A stretch of 64,000 nt of DNA from Ifrita kowaldi (lineage: Eukaryota; Chordata; Aves; Passeriformes; Cinclosomatidae): positions 389,417 through 453,416 of the forward strand of contig VZRS01002799.1 in the NCBI GenBank assembly GCA_013398055.1. The letters are read 5' to 3'. Every line of letters starts with the position of its first letter. Within the stretch, counting starts at the first letter, position 1. Of the stretch, positions 1-12,686 are shown one piece after another. A program made the position numbers and the translations under genes. The notes below the pieces were generated by a model. It was given only the letters and a program-made list of their open reading frames with translations, searched no databases and had not been told where the DNA came from.

Positions 1-15
1 AGAGGGCATTTATTT

Positions 16-46
<31 letters not shown>
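16..46. repeat. (TC)n microsatellite
   Basis: About 30 bases of almost pure TC dinucleotides with one TTT interruption, in NHS intron 1. Confidence 0.9.
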
Positions 47-1467
47 GTATGTTTTGAGGGTTTGACTTTTGCTGTTGCCTCTGGTTTGTTAAATACCTTG
101 CAGGTTATTTGAAGTTTTTCCTGGGTAGTTTGAGAATTTTTCTCTGATGTGGGAATCCATGTCATTACGGGAGAGTTTAGCATGCAGCGTTTCTGCTACT
201 AATCAGGAGGGGAGATGCAGGGGTTGCCAAGCACACGGTATTCTGCACAGGAAATGTACTTTTAAAATCACAGGTGGAAAGAAAGGGACTTGACTGGCAT
301 TTGTTGTTGTAATGGATGGCAATAATGTTTCTTGTAAGAGGCAGAAGGACTTCTGGTCAACTATATAGATAGAAATGAATTTTGCTTTGGTGATAATTTC
401 TATGTTTTTGATTGGCAGGTTTTTATTATGAGCATTTTAATTCTAGTGGCACTGAATGGAAAATGTCGATATAACAGATTCTGGCTATGTGAGACAGTAT
501 ATGTATGTGTAGTTTTTCATGGCATGCATTAACCACTTGAGTGCTGCTCCCTCCACTGCACTTGCCCTGTTGCTGTCTTCCATGGAAATCAGTGGGATGC
601 CAGGCTGTGCTGTGGGCAGAGGGTTATTCTGTGTCTGGTTCCTGGAATCAGCAGAATCAGTCAAGCCATTTTTAGATAAATAAGTTTGTGAAGACTGGTC
701 TGTCAAGGGTAAAGTGTCTTAGCCCAAATGGCAGGCAGTGAAAAACATCCCCGGTTCATATTTCCAAGTATTCAGCTACTGGTATCACTGATACAGTTGG
801 GTTTGTGGTTGTTGTGATCATGCATGGTCCAACGGCAGAAGGTGTAATGCCAAAAGTCCATTTGGCTATGGGAGGCTTGTAACATTCCTCTCTGGGCTCC
901 CATCTCCCAATGGTGAAACTTGCTTGTCTTTTCACCCAGGAGAACACTCAAGACAGCTGAGGAAGCCAGACCACAGTTTTGCTTACTAGGAACTTGGGAT
1001 GTTCGTGTGATAGCCACAGACCTCCTGCTGTAGTCTGTAATGATGAGCTCAAAGATGGGAGATCTGGGTTCAAGAATGAAAGAGGCAGAAAAGAAACAGG
1101 AACATTGTGATTCCTTCTGAATATGAAATGTTCCTTCAGGAAGTTCCTGCTGTGGCTGAAGCCTTGAGGAATCCATTGCTCTCCTTGAGAAAGCTCTAAC
1201 TGAAGAGTTGCTGGAAGGAATAAGCCTCTCTTTTAGCAGCTATTGTGAAGATGCTGGCAGCTGTCACAGGGGCCATTTTGAACTCCTCCCCCTGCAACAT
1301 GCCATGGTGCAGAGGAAGAGTAAATCTGGTAACCTCTTCTGCCAGTTCTCTCAACATTAGCCTTAGTATTTGAACATGACAGAGACAAAAGCCAGGCTTT
1401 AAAAATGGCATGTTCTTCTCAGTGTGGTTTTCATCCAGATGTATGCTTGCCTTCACTACCAGTGCTT

Positions 1468-1468
1468 N
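1468..1468. other. Single ambiguous base (N)
   Basis: One N within otherwise ordinary intron sequence. Unlike the single Ns at 53059 and 62606, I see no direct repeat flanking it. Confidence 0.9.
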
Positions 1469-4400
1469 AACAGGCTGTACTGAACTAGTCACCATGGCAT
1501 ATGGAAGCTTTTCTTCTCCCTAGTGCCAGGCTGAACCTGCTGCTGTGGATAGGCAACTTTGTTTTCCTGTGATTTTAGCATGGCACCCTTCACCAGAAGG
1601 AAATAAATGCATTTTTTAAAAGGAGAGCAAAGAACTGTGTATCCGGAGTAAGCACTGATTCATCATCCTCCTTTGGGGTCTCAGGCATTCCCACTTCCCC
1701 CACTGCCTGGAATGAAAACTAGTTCTGGATTTTGGGCCAGGGCACTAGTTCTGGCATTTTTGTCTCATCTCAGTTCAGATGAGGTGAGAAGTTGCAAATG
1801 TATGGCACTAGAGACGGAGTCTGATATCCAAAGAAGAGGGGAGCTGCATGTGACTGCAGCCAGCATGCCCGCTTCTGCAGCCTTCCCCCTTAGGAGCCAG
1901 CTGACTTTGCAGCAGGGAAGGTTAGGAAGACCTTTCCAAGCACAAAGAGGAATAAAGCACTGGGACAGGCTCCTATGGAGCTTATAGGATGCCCTTCTTT
2001 TAGGCTTTTTAAGAATAATAAAATTGGGGTGAACTAAAAATACTTAGTCCACTTTAGAGTAGTGGAATTACACTTGGCTTTGCATTTTGGCATTTTTAGG
2101 ACAGGTTTGGTCACTCATCAGTCAAAATTCACTATAGGAAACATTTTCTGTGTCAGGAGGTGGGTACCGCATTTGCTGTTAATTTTAGCTGTGTTTCAGA
2201 GTTGGGAAAGTCACGGACCAGACAATTCTCTCATGGTTCCTTCCTGCCCTCCATTTCTACTGCAGTATTAGCCCCATTGAGCTCCTACCACCAAAGGGAC
2301 GAGAATGGTTCAATGCCCCAGACCATTCAGCTGTAAAACTTTGTACTGCTACTGTCAGCAAAAGTGTTACTGATGTGTCAGTGATGGACATGATTGTTAG
2401 GGAATGGGAGCCAGGGCACAGACGTGACTGCAAAGGTTGCAGTATCTTTCTGGACTTCAGTGAGCTTTGAATTTTACCGTGAGTTGGCAACTGCGTTTGC
2501 TTACATCAGGCTCTGGGCAAAACCACATTTGGTTTGGAGTGGTCTCTTGGAGAGTGCTGGGGCTGTGGAGCATTAGGGAAACAAACCTCACTTGAGTGAT
2601 GTAGCTGACCACTGCTCACAAGGAAGCAGCACATTTTCATCCCGTAACTGTGACACAGCATGACTTTCAATCCACACTGTAACCCTTCTGTTTGTTTATG
2701 TGGTGGAATTTACTTACTGTTCCAGTCGTTCTCATCTTGCACGGTCTTCTCAGGGGAGGACAACATGCACTCCATGAGAATGAATTCAAGCTAACAGGTG
2801 TGTCAGAGAGGTATTTTATGGTGCATGCAATGGTGATCAAAGTTAGAGAAGCAGATAACAAAGAGGACCCAGGCTGGGTACCCAAAGCCCCCACAGGAGG
2901 CGAGGAAATAATTTTCACAGGATGAAATCACATCTGTCCTAGGAAAGGATCCTTCTCAGGGATGCAGAAAAAGTGCAAATAACTCAGTGTGGGTGTATTT
3001 GTGGGAAAGAAGGAAAAGAAGAACTTCCCAGACCCAAATTTAGCAATTAGTTCAACTCTGTGCATGTGACCAAGAAACACTAAGGTCAAACGTCTAATTG
3101 CATTTATGCCATTGTCATCTGAGTAATTATCTTTCCCCACTGGCATTTCAGCAGGGTAAAACTGAAGTGGGTTTGGACTGCTGTACTCTGGTAAGTCAGA
3201 AACTAGGTAACCTCCATGGCTTGCTAGCAGGGCCATCTCCTCTCCTTTGGGCTCTCTTGGTAGAGTAGGCAGTGGTTATATTCCTCTGGGATACTTTTTT
3301 TAGGCTACTTGTTTTGGAAAAATCTTTGTAATCATCCATGTAATATGGATATAACTATAAAGCACTGTGCTGTTTTCTGACAGTAATTGAAGGAGGGGGG
3401 CAAGGCAGTGGGAGAAAAGGTGAGTTCTGCACGATCTCTTCTTGTTTCAGGAAGGACTGGTGTTTTCTTCCACTTTGCACAGCAGTGCAGCACATCATTT
3501 ACCTCGTAATGATAATAGTATATAATCTTCGTAATGGTGATAATCTTCATATGCAACTGTGGTTTTCAAATTCCTCCCTGTTTTTAGTGCAAATTTCATT
3601 TGATGGCATCAGAAAACTGTTTTTTCATGTCCCTGCCCATTTACCCCTACATAACCTCATTGCTAGCTATCAGAGCCAAACTTTTGATAAGAAGAAAGGT
3701 GATGCACCAATGTCAGAATATGCAGATTCACATCTCACAGTTGCACCTCATTTTTTGTGTACCTGACAATTTTTTTTTTTTGGCACAGCACAAGCAATCA
3801 AAATTTATCATCCAAATTAAGACTGTAATTATATTTTGATAAAGATCTGGCAATTCAGTGAGAATGAAATTTAAAGGGTTGCCGGGATACAGATGACTCT
3901 GGATTATGGGGAAGTGTTTGCATGTGGAATACTAATAAGCCAAGGTTGTTCAGCATCCTTATCTAGACTTTTCCAATAGTGTCTGATAACACAGACAATC
4001 AAGTGCTTGTTTCTTTGCTATTATCTAGCAAAGTGATTAAAGATACAGGCTGCCTTTTATGAATGAAAAGGCAACATGCTTGACATGGAGTGACACAGAT
4101 GTGTCCCCCTGTTGGTACACAGGAAAAGTGAGGGGATAGAGTGCTGACCATGCCCACACTATTGAGCCTGCTAAAATAAACTTTTCCTGAGGTTCCCTAG
4201 GGTCTCAGGGTTGCCAAGGAACCTTCATGGGTCCAGGCAGTGCTTTCCTGGGAGGCGTGAGCCCTGTCCAAGATGGGGGCTGCTGGGAGCCTCCTTTTGC
4301 AGAGCTGGGTTCTCACTGTGGGGCAAGAGCTCGAGGACATGTCAAGGATGAGTGGGAGATATCCAAATACACTAGAGTTTGCTGTCCAGGCAGGATGGCC

Positions 4401-7260
4401 ACAGAACTAATGGCACCACAGAGCTGGGGGAGGTGCCAAACAGCTTGATAGAGCCCACAGCTGCCAGAGGGAAGGTTCTGGCCCTGATGCAGGTACCTTC
4501 TTCTGCCAATCCCGCAGATGAGTAAAGCTCGACCTCAGCACTGCAATTTGATGAAGGAAGAGCTAGAGCACTTCCTCTCTTTCAAGTGTCTGGTCTGTAT
4601 GTGACATTAATTAGTTATTATGGAAAGTTATTGCTATTCAATAATGTGGCCTGATGACAAGGTGTTATTCACTGCCTGTGCTGTGGTAGCACTTGCAGAC
4701 CTTGGAGGGCTTCACCTGCCGTGCTCCTGACACCCTGCAGCCTGAGCCAGCTGATATCCCACACCTGTATCCCAGGGTTTTGGCTGTGCAACTGGCCAGC
4801 AGCAAGGCCAGTGTGGGGTTTGTGTTATCACCTTGCTACAACCCTGCTCCAGACTGCCTGCTTCAAATACAGGCATGGTAGGGCAGGCTGGTAAGGGAAG
4901 GATCAATTTTCCCTTGCACTTAGTTTGTCCTGGCCCCTGTCTCAGCACCACCCTACCAAAGCCCTTTTATTTTCAATGTCTAACTCCAAGCGTTGAGACC
5001 AGCCTGCAATAATTATTGTACCCTGTCCATCAGTGGCTTAGGAACTTAATTGTAGCTCATGGTTGTATTTTTACTACAGATCAGAACAATTCTGTGACTT
5101 TACAGCTTTTTCAATTAACTGGGAAACAGCGAGTGTGTCATATAACAACGTAAGAAAACAAGGTTTGGTGGTATGTCAGTAAAAATGGTTTTACTTCCCT
5201 GCTGAACTGAATTCCTCCTAGGTTTTTGGTGACTAAATTTTATTCTCAAGATGTTCTTTCATGATCTGTAAGAAAGGGACTTGACTTGCACTAGGGCAGT
5301 TTGAATGGCAGGAAGCGCAGATGTGATCCAGGAGGCCTGGGTTAATGAGCATTTTGGGAAGGCAGAATACATTGGAGATGCTGGAGCTGTAATATGAGAA
5401 AAAATACTGTAATACCTTGGATAGCCTCTTAAACACAAGGTGTGCAGTGTTTAAATGGTAGTCTCCTCAAATTCAACCTGCACAAATAGGAATGTGCTTT
5501 CTTTTTCCTTCCATAATGTGCATGGACATGTGATGCCAATTTTAGACAACTCCAAAACTGCAGGGTTATAGTCCGGTCCAAATCTTGAGATTTTCTGTAA
5601 GCTTCAAGACTTGCCAGAGCAGAGGCTCAGTCACTTGATCATTATTACTAGCGTGGGTCTAGTAGTGCCATGGGAAAAAGGTGTTCATCCTCTAAATGGA
5701 TGCCTCAGGATCCCCAGTTCTGGCATGTATTGAAGGCTCAATACTGGTTCTTTGGAGCAGTCCAGGACTGTCCTCTCTTGTGTCCTAAACCTGCCTTTCA
5801 TAATTTTTCACTCTTTCAATGTTAGAGAAGTCCAGCAAATACCTGAGAGGAAAGGGGTTCTCCGAAATTTGATAAAATCTTTTGTCTTGAGTTGTTCTGT
5901 CTCAACATATGACTGCCCCTTTCTGCCTTGGCAGTGCCAGGTGTCTATTCATATGAGGCAAAATTAAAAAAAAAAAAAAAGCCTGTAAGTTGTAGACGAC
6001 TGCATAAATGTAGCAGGAAGTGTTTAGCCTATTCAAAGGCTGGCTGATGTGTCACTCTGGTTTACTCTAGTCCCGTGCTCTGAATTTGCACTGGGTTTCT
6101 ACTTACTACAATTCATGCAGTTTTTCCTCTGCATTTTCTATGGTGCCTCTCCACAACACATACATTTACTGGTAACTTTTCAGGAATCCATCTTCTCTGT
6201 CCAGATCCTTTCAGTGAGCCTTGCTTGTTTTCCAAACCAGTCATCCTGCCCTGGGTTGGCCTTGTTGCAGTCTCTGATCCTCTCTGGAGGAAGGTGATTA
6301 CATGACCTAGTGAGTCCCAGCTTGTGAGTCCCAGGTTGTTCCTGGTACCAGCATCATGGTGACGTCTCCATGGGATTATTGGAAACTTTTTTGGAGTCAG
6401 GCAGAGCGCTGCCTTGATCTTCTGGCAGCTGTTTAAACAGAGGCACTGTGCAGTTGGTGGTATCTCCAAGAGATGCAATAAGCTTTATTTATATCATGAA
6501 TTGTGGTCTGTGGGCTATCAGAATAGGATTTGGCAAACAAAGCAACCCCGAAGAGCTTGGGAGCTTTTCTGGGTGGAAATTTTTACTTCCTGGGAAGAAG
6601 TATTTACTCAGTAGGTCAAATATGGGAGCTCAGGGGGAGGAAATTGCAGTCAATGAAGCTAGGAGTATAAACTGTAGTGCCCCACACTTTAAAATTCCTT
6701 TCATGTAGTCTGAATCTAAAAGCTTGTGTTCCCCATAGCAAGCCTGAATGAATATACTGAAGCTGATTTTCTTCACAATTCATTTCTGCTTGTGGAAAGG
6801 TATGGGACAAAGCTCTGAAAAGAGTGTGAGCTTTGACCAGTAAAACTGTGCCAGCCAAAGCCATTGCTACCATTTATCAGCATCATGTACCTTTTTGAAG
6901 AATATGGGGCTGCAGAGAGTAGACTGACTGCTAAAATGAAATTCTGCATGGCTGCAGTTGCTTTGCCCGCGTAATGTACTGCATAAAGACAGAGGTCATT
7001 TTGTTGCATTAAAACCTGAAGAGCTTCCATAGTCTGACAGCGGGAAATGACCCCAGAAAACACAGCTGGAGTTAGCTAGACCCTGAATTATTTCCAGAGG
7101 GTTGTTGCCTCTTGTGCACAATACACTGCCTTGTATTGGTTCATGACCTCCCAACATGGTACTGCAGAGGTCCTGCATGCAGCGAGTTGTCGGACTGGGG
7201 GATACAATGAATTTGAAGCTTAGGTATAAAATTAGCAGTGTTTGTCACGTTGGTAGAAAT

Positions 7261-7352
7261 AATAGGTTAGAATAGGGTAGGGTAGGGTAGAACAGAATTA
7301 GAATTAGAATTAGAATTAGAATTAGAATTAGAATTAGAATTAGAATTAGAAT
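7261..7352. repeat. Hexanucleotide (GAATTA)n with (GGGTA)n prefix
   Basis: Three GGGTA units near 7273-7290 lead into about nine and a half perfect GAATTA units from 7294. It abuts a minus-strand CR1 3' end (7350-7405), so the array sits where the short terminal repeats of a CR1 LINE normally lie. It is probably an expanded and mutated version of that tail. Confidence 0.85.
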
Positions 7353-7405
7353 AGAATATTTTCAATTGTTAGGGGCCTACCATGATCATGTAGTCCAAGT
7401 GGAAG
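7350..7405 (-). mobile_element. CR1 LINE 3'-end fragment
   Basis: Read on the minus strand, this matches the pattern of avian CR1 3' UTRs: 'ggactacatgatcatgg' and a 'ccccta' block running into an ATTCTA-type terminal repeat. The fragment is short and diverged. Where it ends on the high-coordinate side is unclear. Confidence 0.5.
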
Positions 7406-10400
7406 ATTGCTAGTCTGAAATGCAGAATGAAACTCTGGTCATCATCAGCTGTAATCTTAAAACCACTGTTAGGTAGGCACCTGTCTAGAAATGCTAGGTA
7501 CTGCTGAGATATGTATCTGATGGACAGCTAGCCCCAAGTCTCCCTGGTTTCATGACCTTAAAGGAGGATTAATTACCAGATTATTTGAGCCCCCATCAGC
7601 ATGGCTGGGCATGATGACACCTGTAAGTCTGGAAAATTTAGAGCTGTAGTTTAATGGGGCTTCAGCTCATGGCAGGGGGTCTGGGGTGAGTATGGAGTTG
7701 GCTGGAGGAAGAGACATTTTTCTCCTGTTGGGATGAATGAATCATCACAAATCAGGCAGTGACAGTGCTGTTGCAAAGTTGTGCTTTCTGTGGTAGGCAA
7801 CAAATTAATGTCATTTTGCTCTCAAAATAAAGAGTTTCTGAATACAAAAATTGCCCTGGGGATTATGTGAATAAGCTCAACTTTGGGCACATACCTGTCT
7901 CAGTGGTTCATGAATGGGGTGAGAAAGGTTTTTCTGCCCGCAGTCCTTTTTCAAGGCTTATTTCTGTGAGGGATGCCTGGCACTTTGGTCATCATTGGTT
8001 TCTTCAGCTACAGTACTTCTGGAGCAACATCATCCTACATTCATTGAGTGTCCACAGAAAGGCATCAAAGGGGAAGGAAGATGAGTGTCTTCGAGCCACC
8101 CCTTTAGCAAATATTTCCCGTAGTCATTATCATGGTAAGTTATTGTGGATGTGGCTGTAACTTCAGTAGTGATAGAACTGAAATTTCTTAAAGCCTTGAA
8201 AATTATTCCACTGTCCTATAAAATATCTGCAAAATAAATTGTTGTATGACTCTAAATGAGAATCTTCGAAGTTTAGATATGTTCTTCTGATGGGCTGAAT
8301 TTTTGTTGTAGCGTTCCCATACCAGAAGTATGTGTAACAGTTAGCCAAAAGTAGGGAGAGCTGTACTAACTGTGCAGCTCTGGCCCTTGTAGAGTGAAGA
8401 AGCACTGAGGTATTTTTAAAGTGTTGCTGTTGTGCAATATTGCAAAGACACAAGGAATCAGGATGTTAATATATGGGATAAAGGATAACCCAAATGAAAA
8501 GCATTCAAATTAATCTTTGTCTAACGCCATTTTCATAGCTAAGCGGTGGTTGCACTTTTTAGGTGTTTTTCTTCTGTGCTGTTGCCCAGAATCCCATTTT
8601 TCCGGATGCAATAAAAGTATGTTGAGTATTACAGTACCCAAACTTCAGAAATTCCTATGTAACAAAAACCTCGCCAAGCAGACCTCACCCTCGCTTACTG
8701 TGAGAAAAGGTACTACATCCCAGAGGAAATCAATACTTACTAGTGTGAATAAACATGAAGATGAAATTATCAAACTGGCAAGTGAGGGAAACAATCTTGA
8801 TTTATCAGAATTAGCTGTATTTAAATGCAGTAGTTAAAAAACCTCAAGTGATAATGAATCTGGCAGATGATCGGTGAATTCTTGTGTCTTCCTGCGCTGT
8901 GTGGGTCTGGGCAACTTGGCTCTTTTTTCTATACTGACCACAGGGGGTTAGTTCTGAGTAATGAACCACCTTTTTCTTATCCAGTGCAGTGCTTTGGAGC
9001 TGCTTGTAAATGGTGAAGGTTGGTTGTGCTGTAGGACCCCCTAGTTTTGTGGGTCCAAAACTGCAGTGCAAGCCACAGCTCATCTGCAAAGGTTTGGAGC
9101 ATGTCCTAGTGGGGAATAAGGGCTACTTTTATCTGTAAGAGTATAACACTAAACAGACCCACCAGAGAGGTATTCCTGGACTAGCACATGAAATGCAGGG
9201 CCTGTACTTGTATGTGCAAATGCTTAGCATAAAAGGGTGATTTCTGCTCTAAAGATACACACGTAGAAAGACCACAGAAAGGCTAGGAGGTCCCTGGCAG
9301 GACAAGAGATGGCTGTTGAAGGCCAGGAGGTAACTTGGATCAGGCCCAGAGCAGGGATGTGCCAGCATATCCACCTATGGACCAAACTCCATCCCCAAAC
9401 AACAGCAGCCCAGGCTACCATGATTGAAAACACTGTCTCAGTTCTTAGCTTTTCACTGCATACCAACTCCTATATTTTCTCCTCTTTTCTTTTTTCTTTT
9501 TTTTTTACGCTCAGCAGCAGAGGTAAGACCTTGTTTTCATATTCTCTGTAACACCCTTATGATACTTTAGACGTTACATAGAAATAAGCAGATGGCAGGG
9601 AGCTGATCTGTATTTGCATATAAAATGTCTCTGACTTTATGAACAAGATCCATTTTATAAAAAAAAAAACTTGGCTGGGGTGGCTCCCCCTCCGCCTGTG
9701 CTGGCAGATGCTACGGGAGCTGATAGGATGTGAGGACCAATTGCCACCTCCCCCCTCCACAGATCCTGCCAGATCGGGGCTGTGCTGTATCCGTGGGTGT
9801 CGTCTGCCTTTCACTGTTCAGCATGTACAGCATCTCAGCCTCTAGAGCAGTCTGGCACCTCTTCCAGCACTTCCTTTTTTTAACACCACTTGGAAAATCC
9901 ATACAGAGAGAAGAGGAGCAGAGAAGAGAAGGCAGTGAAGTGGGAGGGAGGTAATTAGGGCCAGACCTGATGTCCTGGCATAGCTGGAGGGTCCAGAGAA
10001 GTCAGGCAGATCCATGACTCAGGAAGCACAGAGTAAGGACAACAAAATTGCACACCTGACCCAGCTTATGGTCATGTTTATGAGTGTGTTTATCCCTTCC
10101 TTCATAAAAATGAATATATTTTGTTCAGTTTCTCAGGCAATGCTTCACCTTTTGAGTTAAAACTCACCTCACTTACCAACTCACCTTGGTAGCTTGCCTG
10201 TCTGTGACCCAATTTTATTTACTTTGTCATTAAATATATTCAATGGTAAATGTGAGAACCGATCCATAACTTTGCAGACTCACATCTGTTTCCAAGTAGG
10301 GAGCCCTGCCCCCACATAAAGAAGGTGTCTCCCCTCTTGATGCCTGGTGGTGACAGAACATGTCAGCTCCTCACAGTTTGTCTTCTCATGGTCCTTCCAC

Positions 10401-12578
10401 AGTGAACAGAGCGGGACAGGTGCTGCTAGATGACTCTTCAGATCTCTCTGAGGCTCATTTGTACTCAAAATCAGTGAGGAGCCTATCTGTTAGCTACAGA
10501 AATTCTCCCGTGAGACAAATCTCCCCTGAGGAAAGTTACTTCTGTGATTATTTTCCGTTGTCTGCTTCTTTATGCTTGGAAATATTGTCAACTTTGCTCA
10601 TTGTGAATGAATCTGAGTGTCCCAGGAGTGCCCTCTGCCCTGATTCACCATTCCACTTGATACACGATACATTAAGGTCAAACACTGTTTGCTACTCAGT
10701 GGCCCCATTTTTAACTTATACTTTCTGCATGATAACTTTAATGACAATTCTCCCTTCTCCCAATGCCCTTCTCCCCACTCTCCTTTGTTCCTTGCCTTAT
10801 TCCTTTCCTGAAAGTATTTCCTAGTTTAATTTCTTTTCCTGTGGATTTTTTTTGAAGAAGTTTATTTCCTGCAGATTAGTTTTATTTAATTCTCATCACT
10901 GCTTACAGCTGGGAGTTTGAAGACTTCCTGCCCAGTGCTGCTGTCAGTGCAGTCATTCCACAGTGGTATTTGATAGTTGCCAGTAGGTGTTGACACCTGA
11001 CATTTCTGCTCTGGTTTTGACTGGATGTAATGAAATGTAGCCATTTCAGCCATTCTTTCTGGTTTTCTTCTTTGTGTACAGTCCTTGGGACACGGTCATA
11101 ATAAAATGTCTGCCCACAGTTAAAAGGTAACCATTTTATATGTACATTAAGGGAGCAATTGCTTGCCACCCTGTGTATTTCCCGTGCTAAAGCCAATGTG
11201 TTGAAAGGTGCCTTGTACTGGGTCTGATGCACACGCAAAGACAGAGGAGTTACAAGAAGTGGAGACAGAGGAGTGCAAGAATTAGCTGTTTGCAGCTATG
11301 TTCTGGATGACAGCTCTCACCAGAGAGTGGTCCACACCCCTGCAGCATCTGACAAACCCTGAAGCTCTTCAGCAGATGTGGCTTTTCAGAAACCCCGTCA
11401 GAACTCAATTAGGTTTTGTGCATGAATATGTGGCTTAATAGTATAAATGTGAGCACAAACAATAGGATATGGTTTGGGCTCATAAAGCCATATTAGCCAT
11501 AACAATGAAGCCTAGCCTGCATTATGATCTTTATTAACACCCTATGACACTTTCAAAGAAGTAAAGGCTTTAAAATTTATTTTAGCTTAAATGTTTTCGT
11601 GCTGCATTTTATGTACTAGTTGCCATTGGCTGTGATGTCTCATTTTGAAGTGGGAGTTAGTGGGTCAGCGTGAGCCGTGGGGGCTCCCCAGCTGGCATGG
11701 TTACAGGTTTGCACCTCTGCAGGGACATCCAAGGGGATACAGCTACCAATACTCACCTCCTGGTTAAATTTGCAATCTGGCATTTGCCATTTGAGGCTTG
11801 TGGACCATTTGACGTAAGCAAGGGCTTGAAATGAAGTAGAAAAAACCAGTGCAAGTCTGCAGAAAAAATATTAGTGCCTAAGGTGAGTAAGCTGAGAACA
11901 TGTTATTCAAATAATAACAGCAGTGGGAAAATAATTTATCTTGACGTAAGTTATTCATCCTGCAGTCTAGATACACAACATCACTGACAGAGTTTCCAAA
12001 TGTTATCTGGATGTGTTTCTTTAAAAAGTAACCCAGTGTATCTTGGTGTCTTTTTATATAAAGTCTTTTTGTCTGTGTTTAGAAAGTACTGTAAGTAATA
12101 CAGGCCATTCCATATATTGTAACACATCCATGCTTTATGGATTAAGGGCTAATTTCAAACCCAAAAGGCCTGGAGGGGAGAGGCTGAAATTCCTGGGTAA
12201 GAGCTGGAGCTCTGGCAGTGAGTGGTGCTGGAACATGTCCTTGGCATCATGGGGTGGGTGGAGGGGACTCACAAGAATTCTAATGGTTGCCTAAATCCTA
12301 ATCAGGTTTCTTCATTAAAAACAATTCTTTTGAGAAAGCATAGAACGGAAAGGGGCAGGAATCCTTATTTGCAGGCAGCTCTCCTTCCCCTTACCAAGCA
12401 AAAAGAACTGTGTTCACTATTGTCTCAACAAATGAAACTCTGCAATTCAGCTGGCCTTGTTCTCAGTGTGCTTCTCTGAACTCTTACAGCCCAGTCTGCT
12501 GTAATGTTTTACACAAATGTCCCATCAGAAGTGGGACTGGAGAAGGACGGTGTGGAAATAGGACCCTCCTTCTGGCCC

Positions 12579-12686
12579 AGAGCAATCTGGTCTAGCAAAA
12601 GGTGTTCCTGCCCATGGAAGGGAGTTGGAACTAGGTGATCTCTAAGGTCACTTCCAGCCCAGTCCAGTCTGTGGTTCTGTGATTTG
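12579..12686 (+). mobile_element. CR1 LINE 3'-end fragment
   Basis: The block has the standard order of an avian CR1 3' UTR on the + strand: an 'agcaatctggtctag' segment, 'ggtgttcctgcccatgg', 'ggagttggaactaggtgat', 'aaggtcacttccagccc', then 'gtggttctgtgatttg' at the terminus. It is 5'-truncated, as most CR1 copies are, and retains no coding sequence. Confidence 0.85.

Noticed and set aside
8517..8837. 106-codon frame in intron 1 with a Lys/Ser-rich second half
   Set aside because: No recognisable family, splice sites or promoter; likely chance in AT-rich intron DNA.
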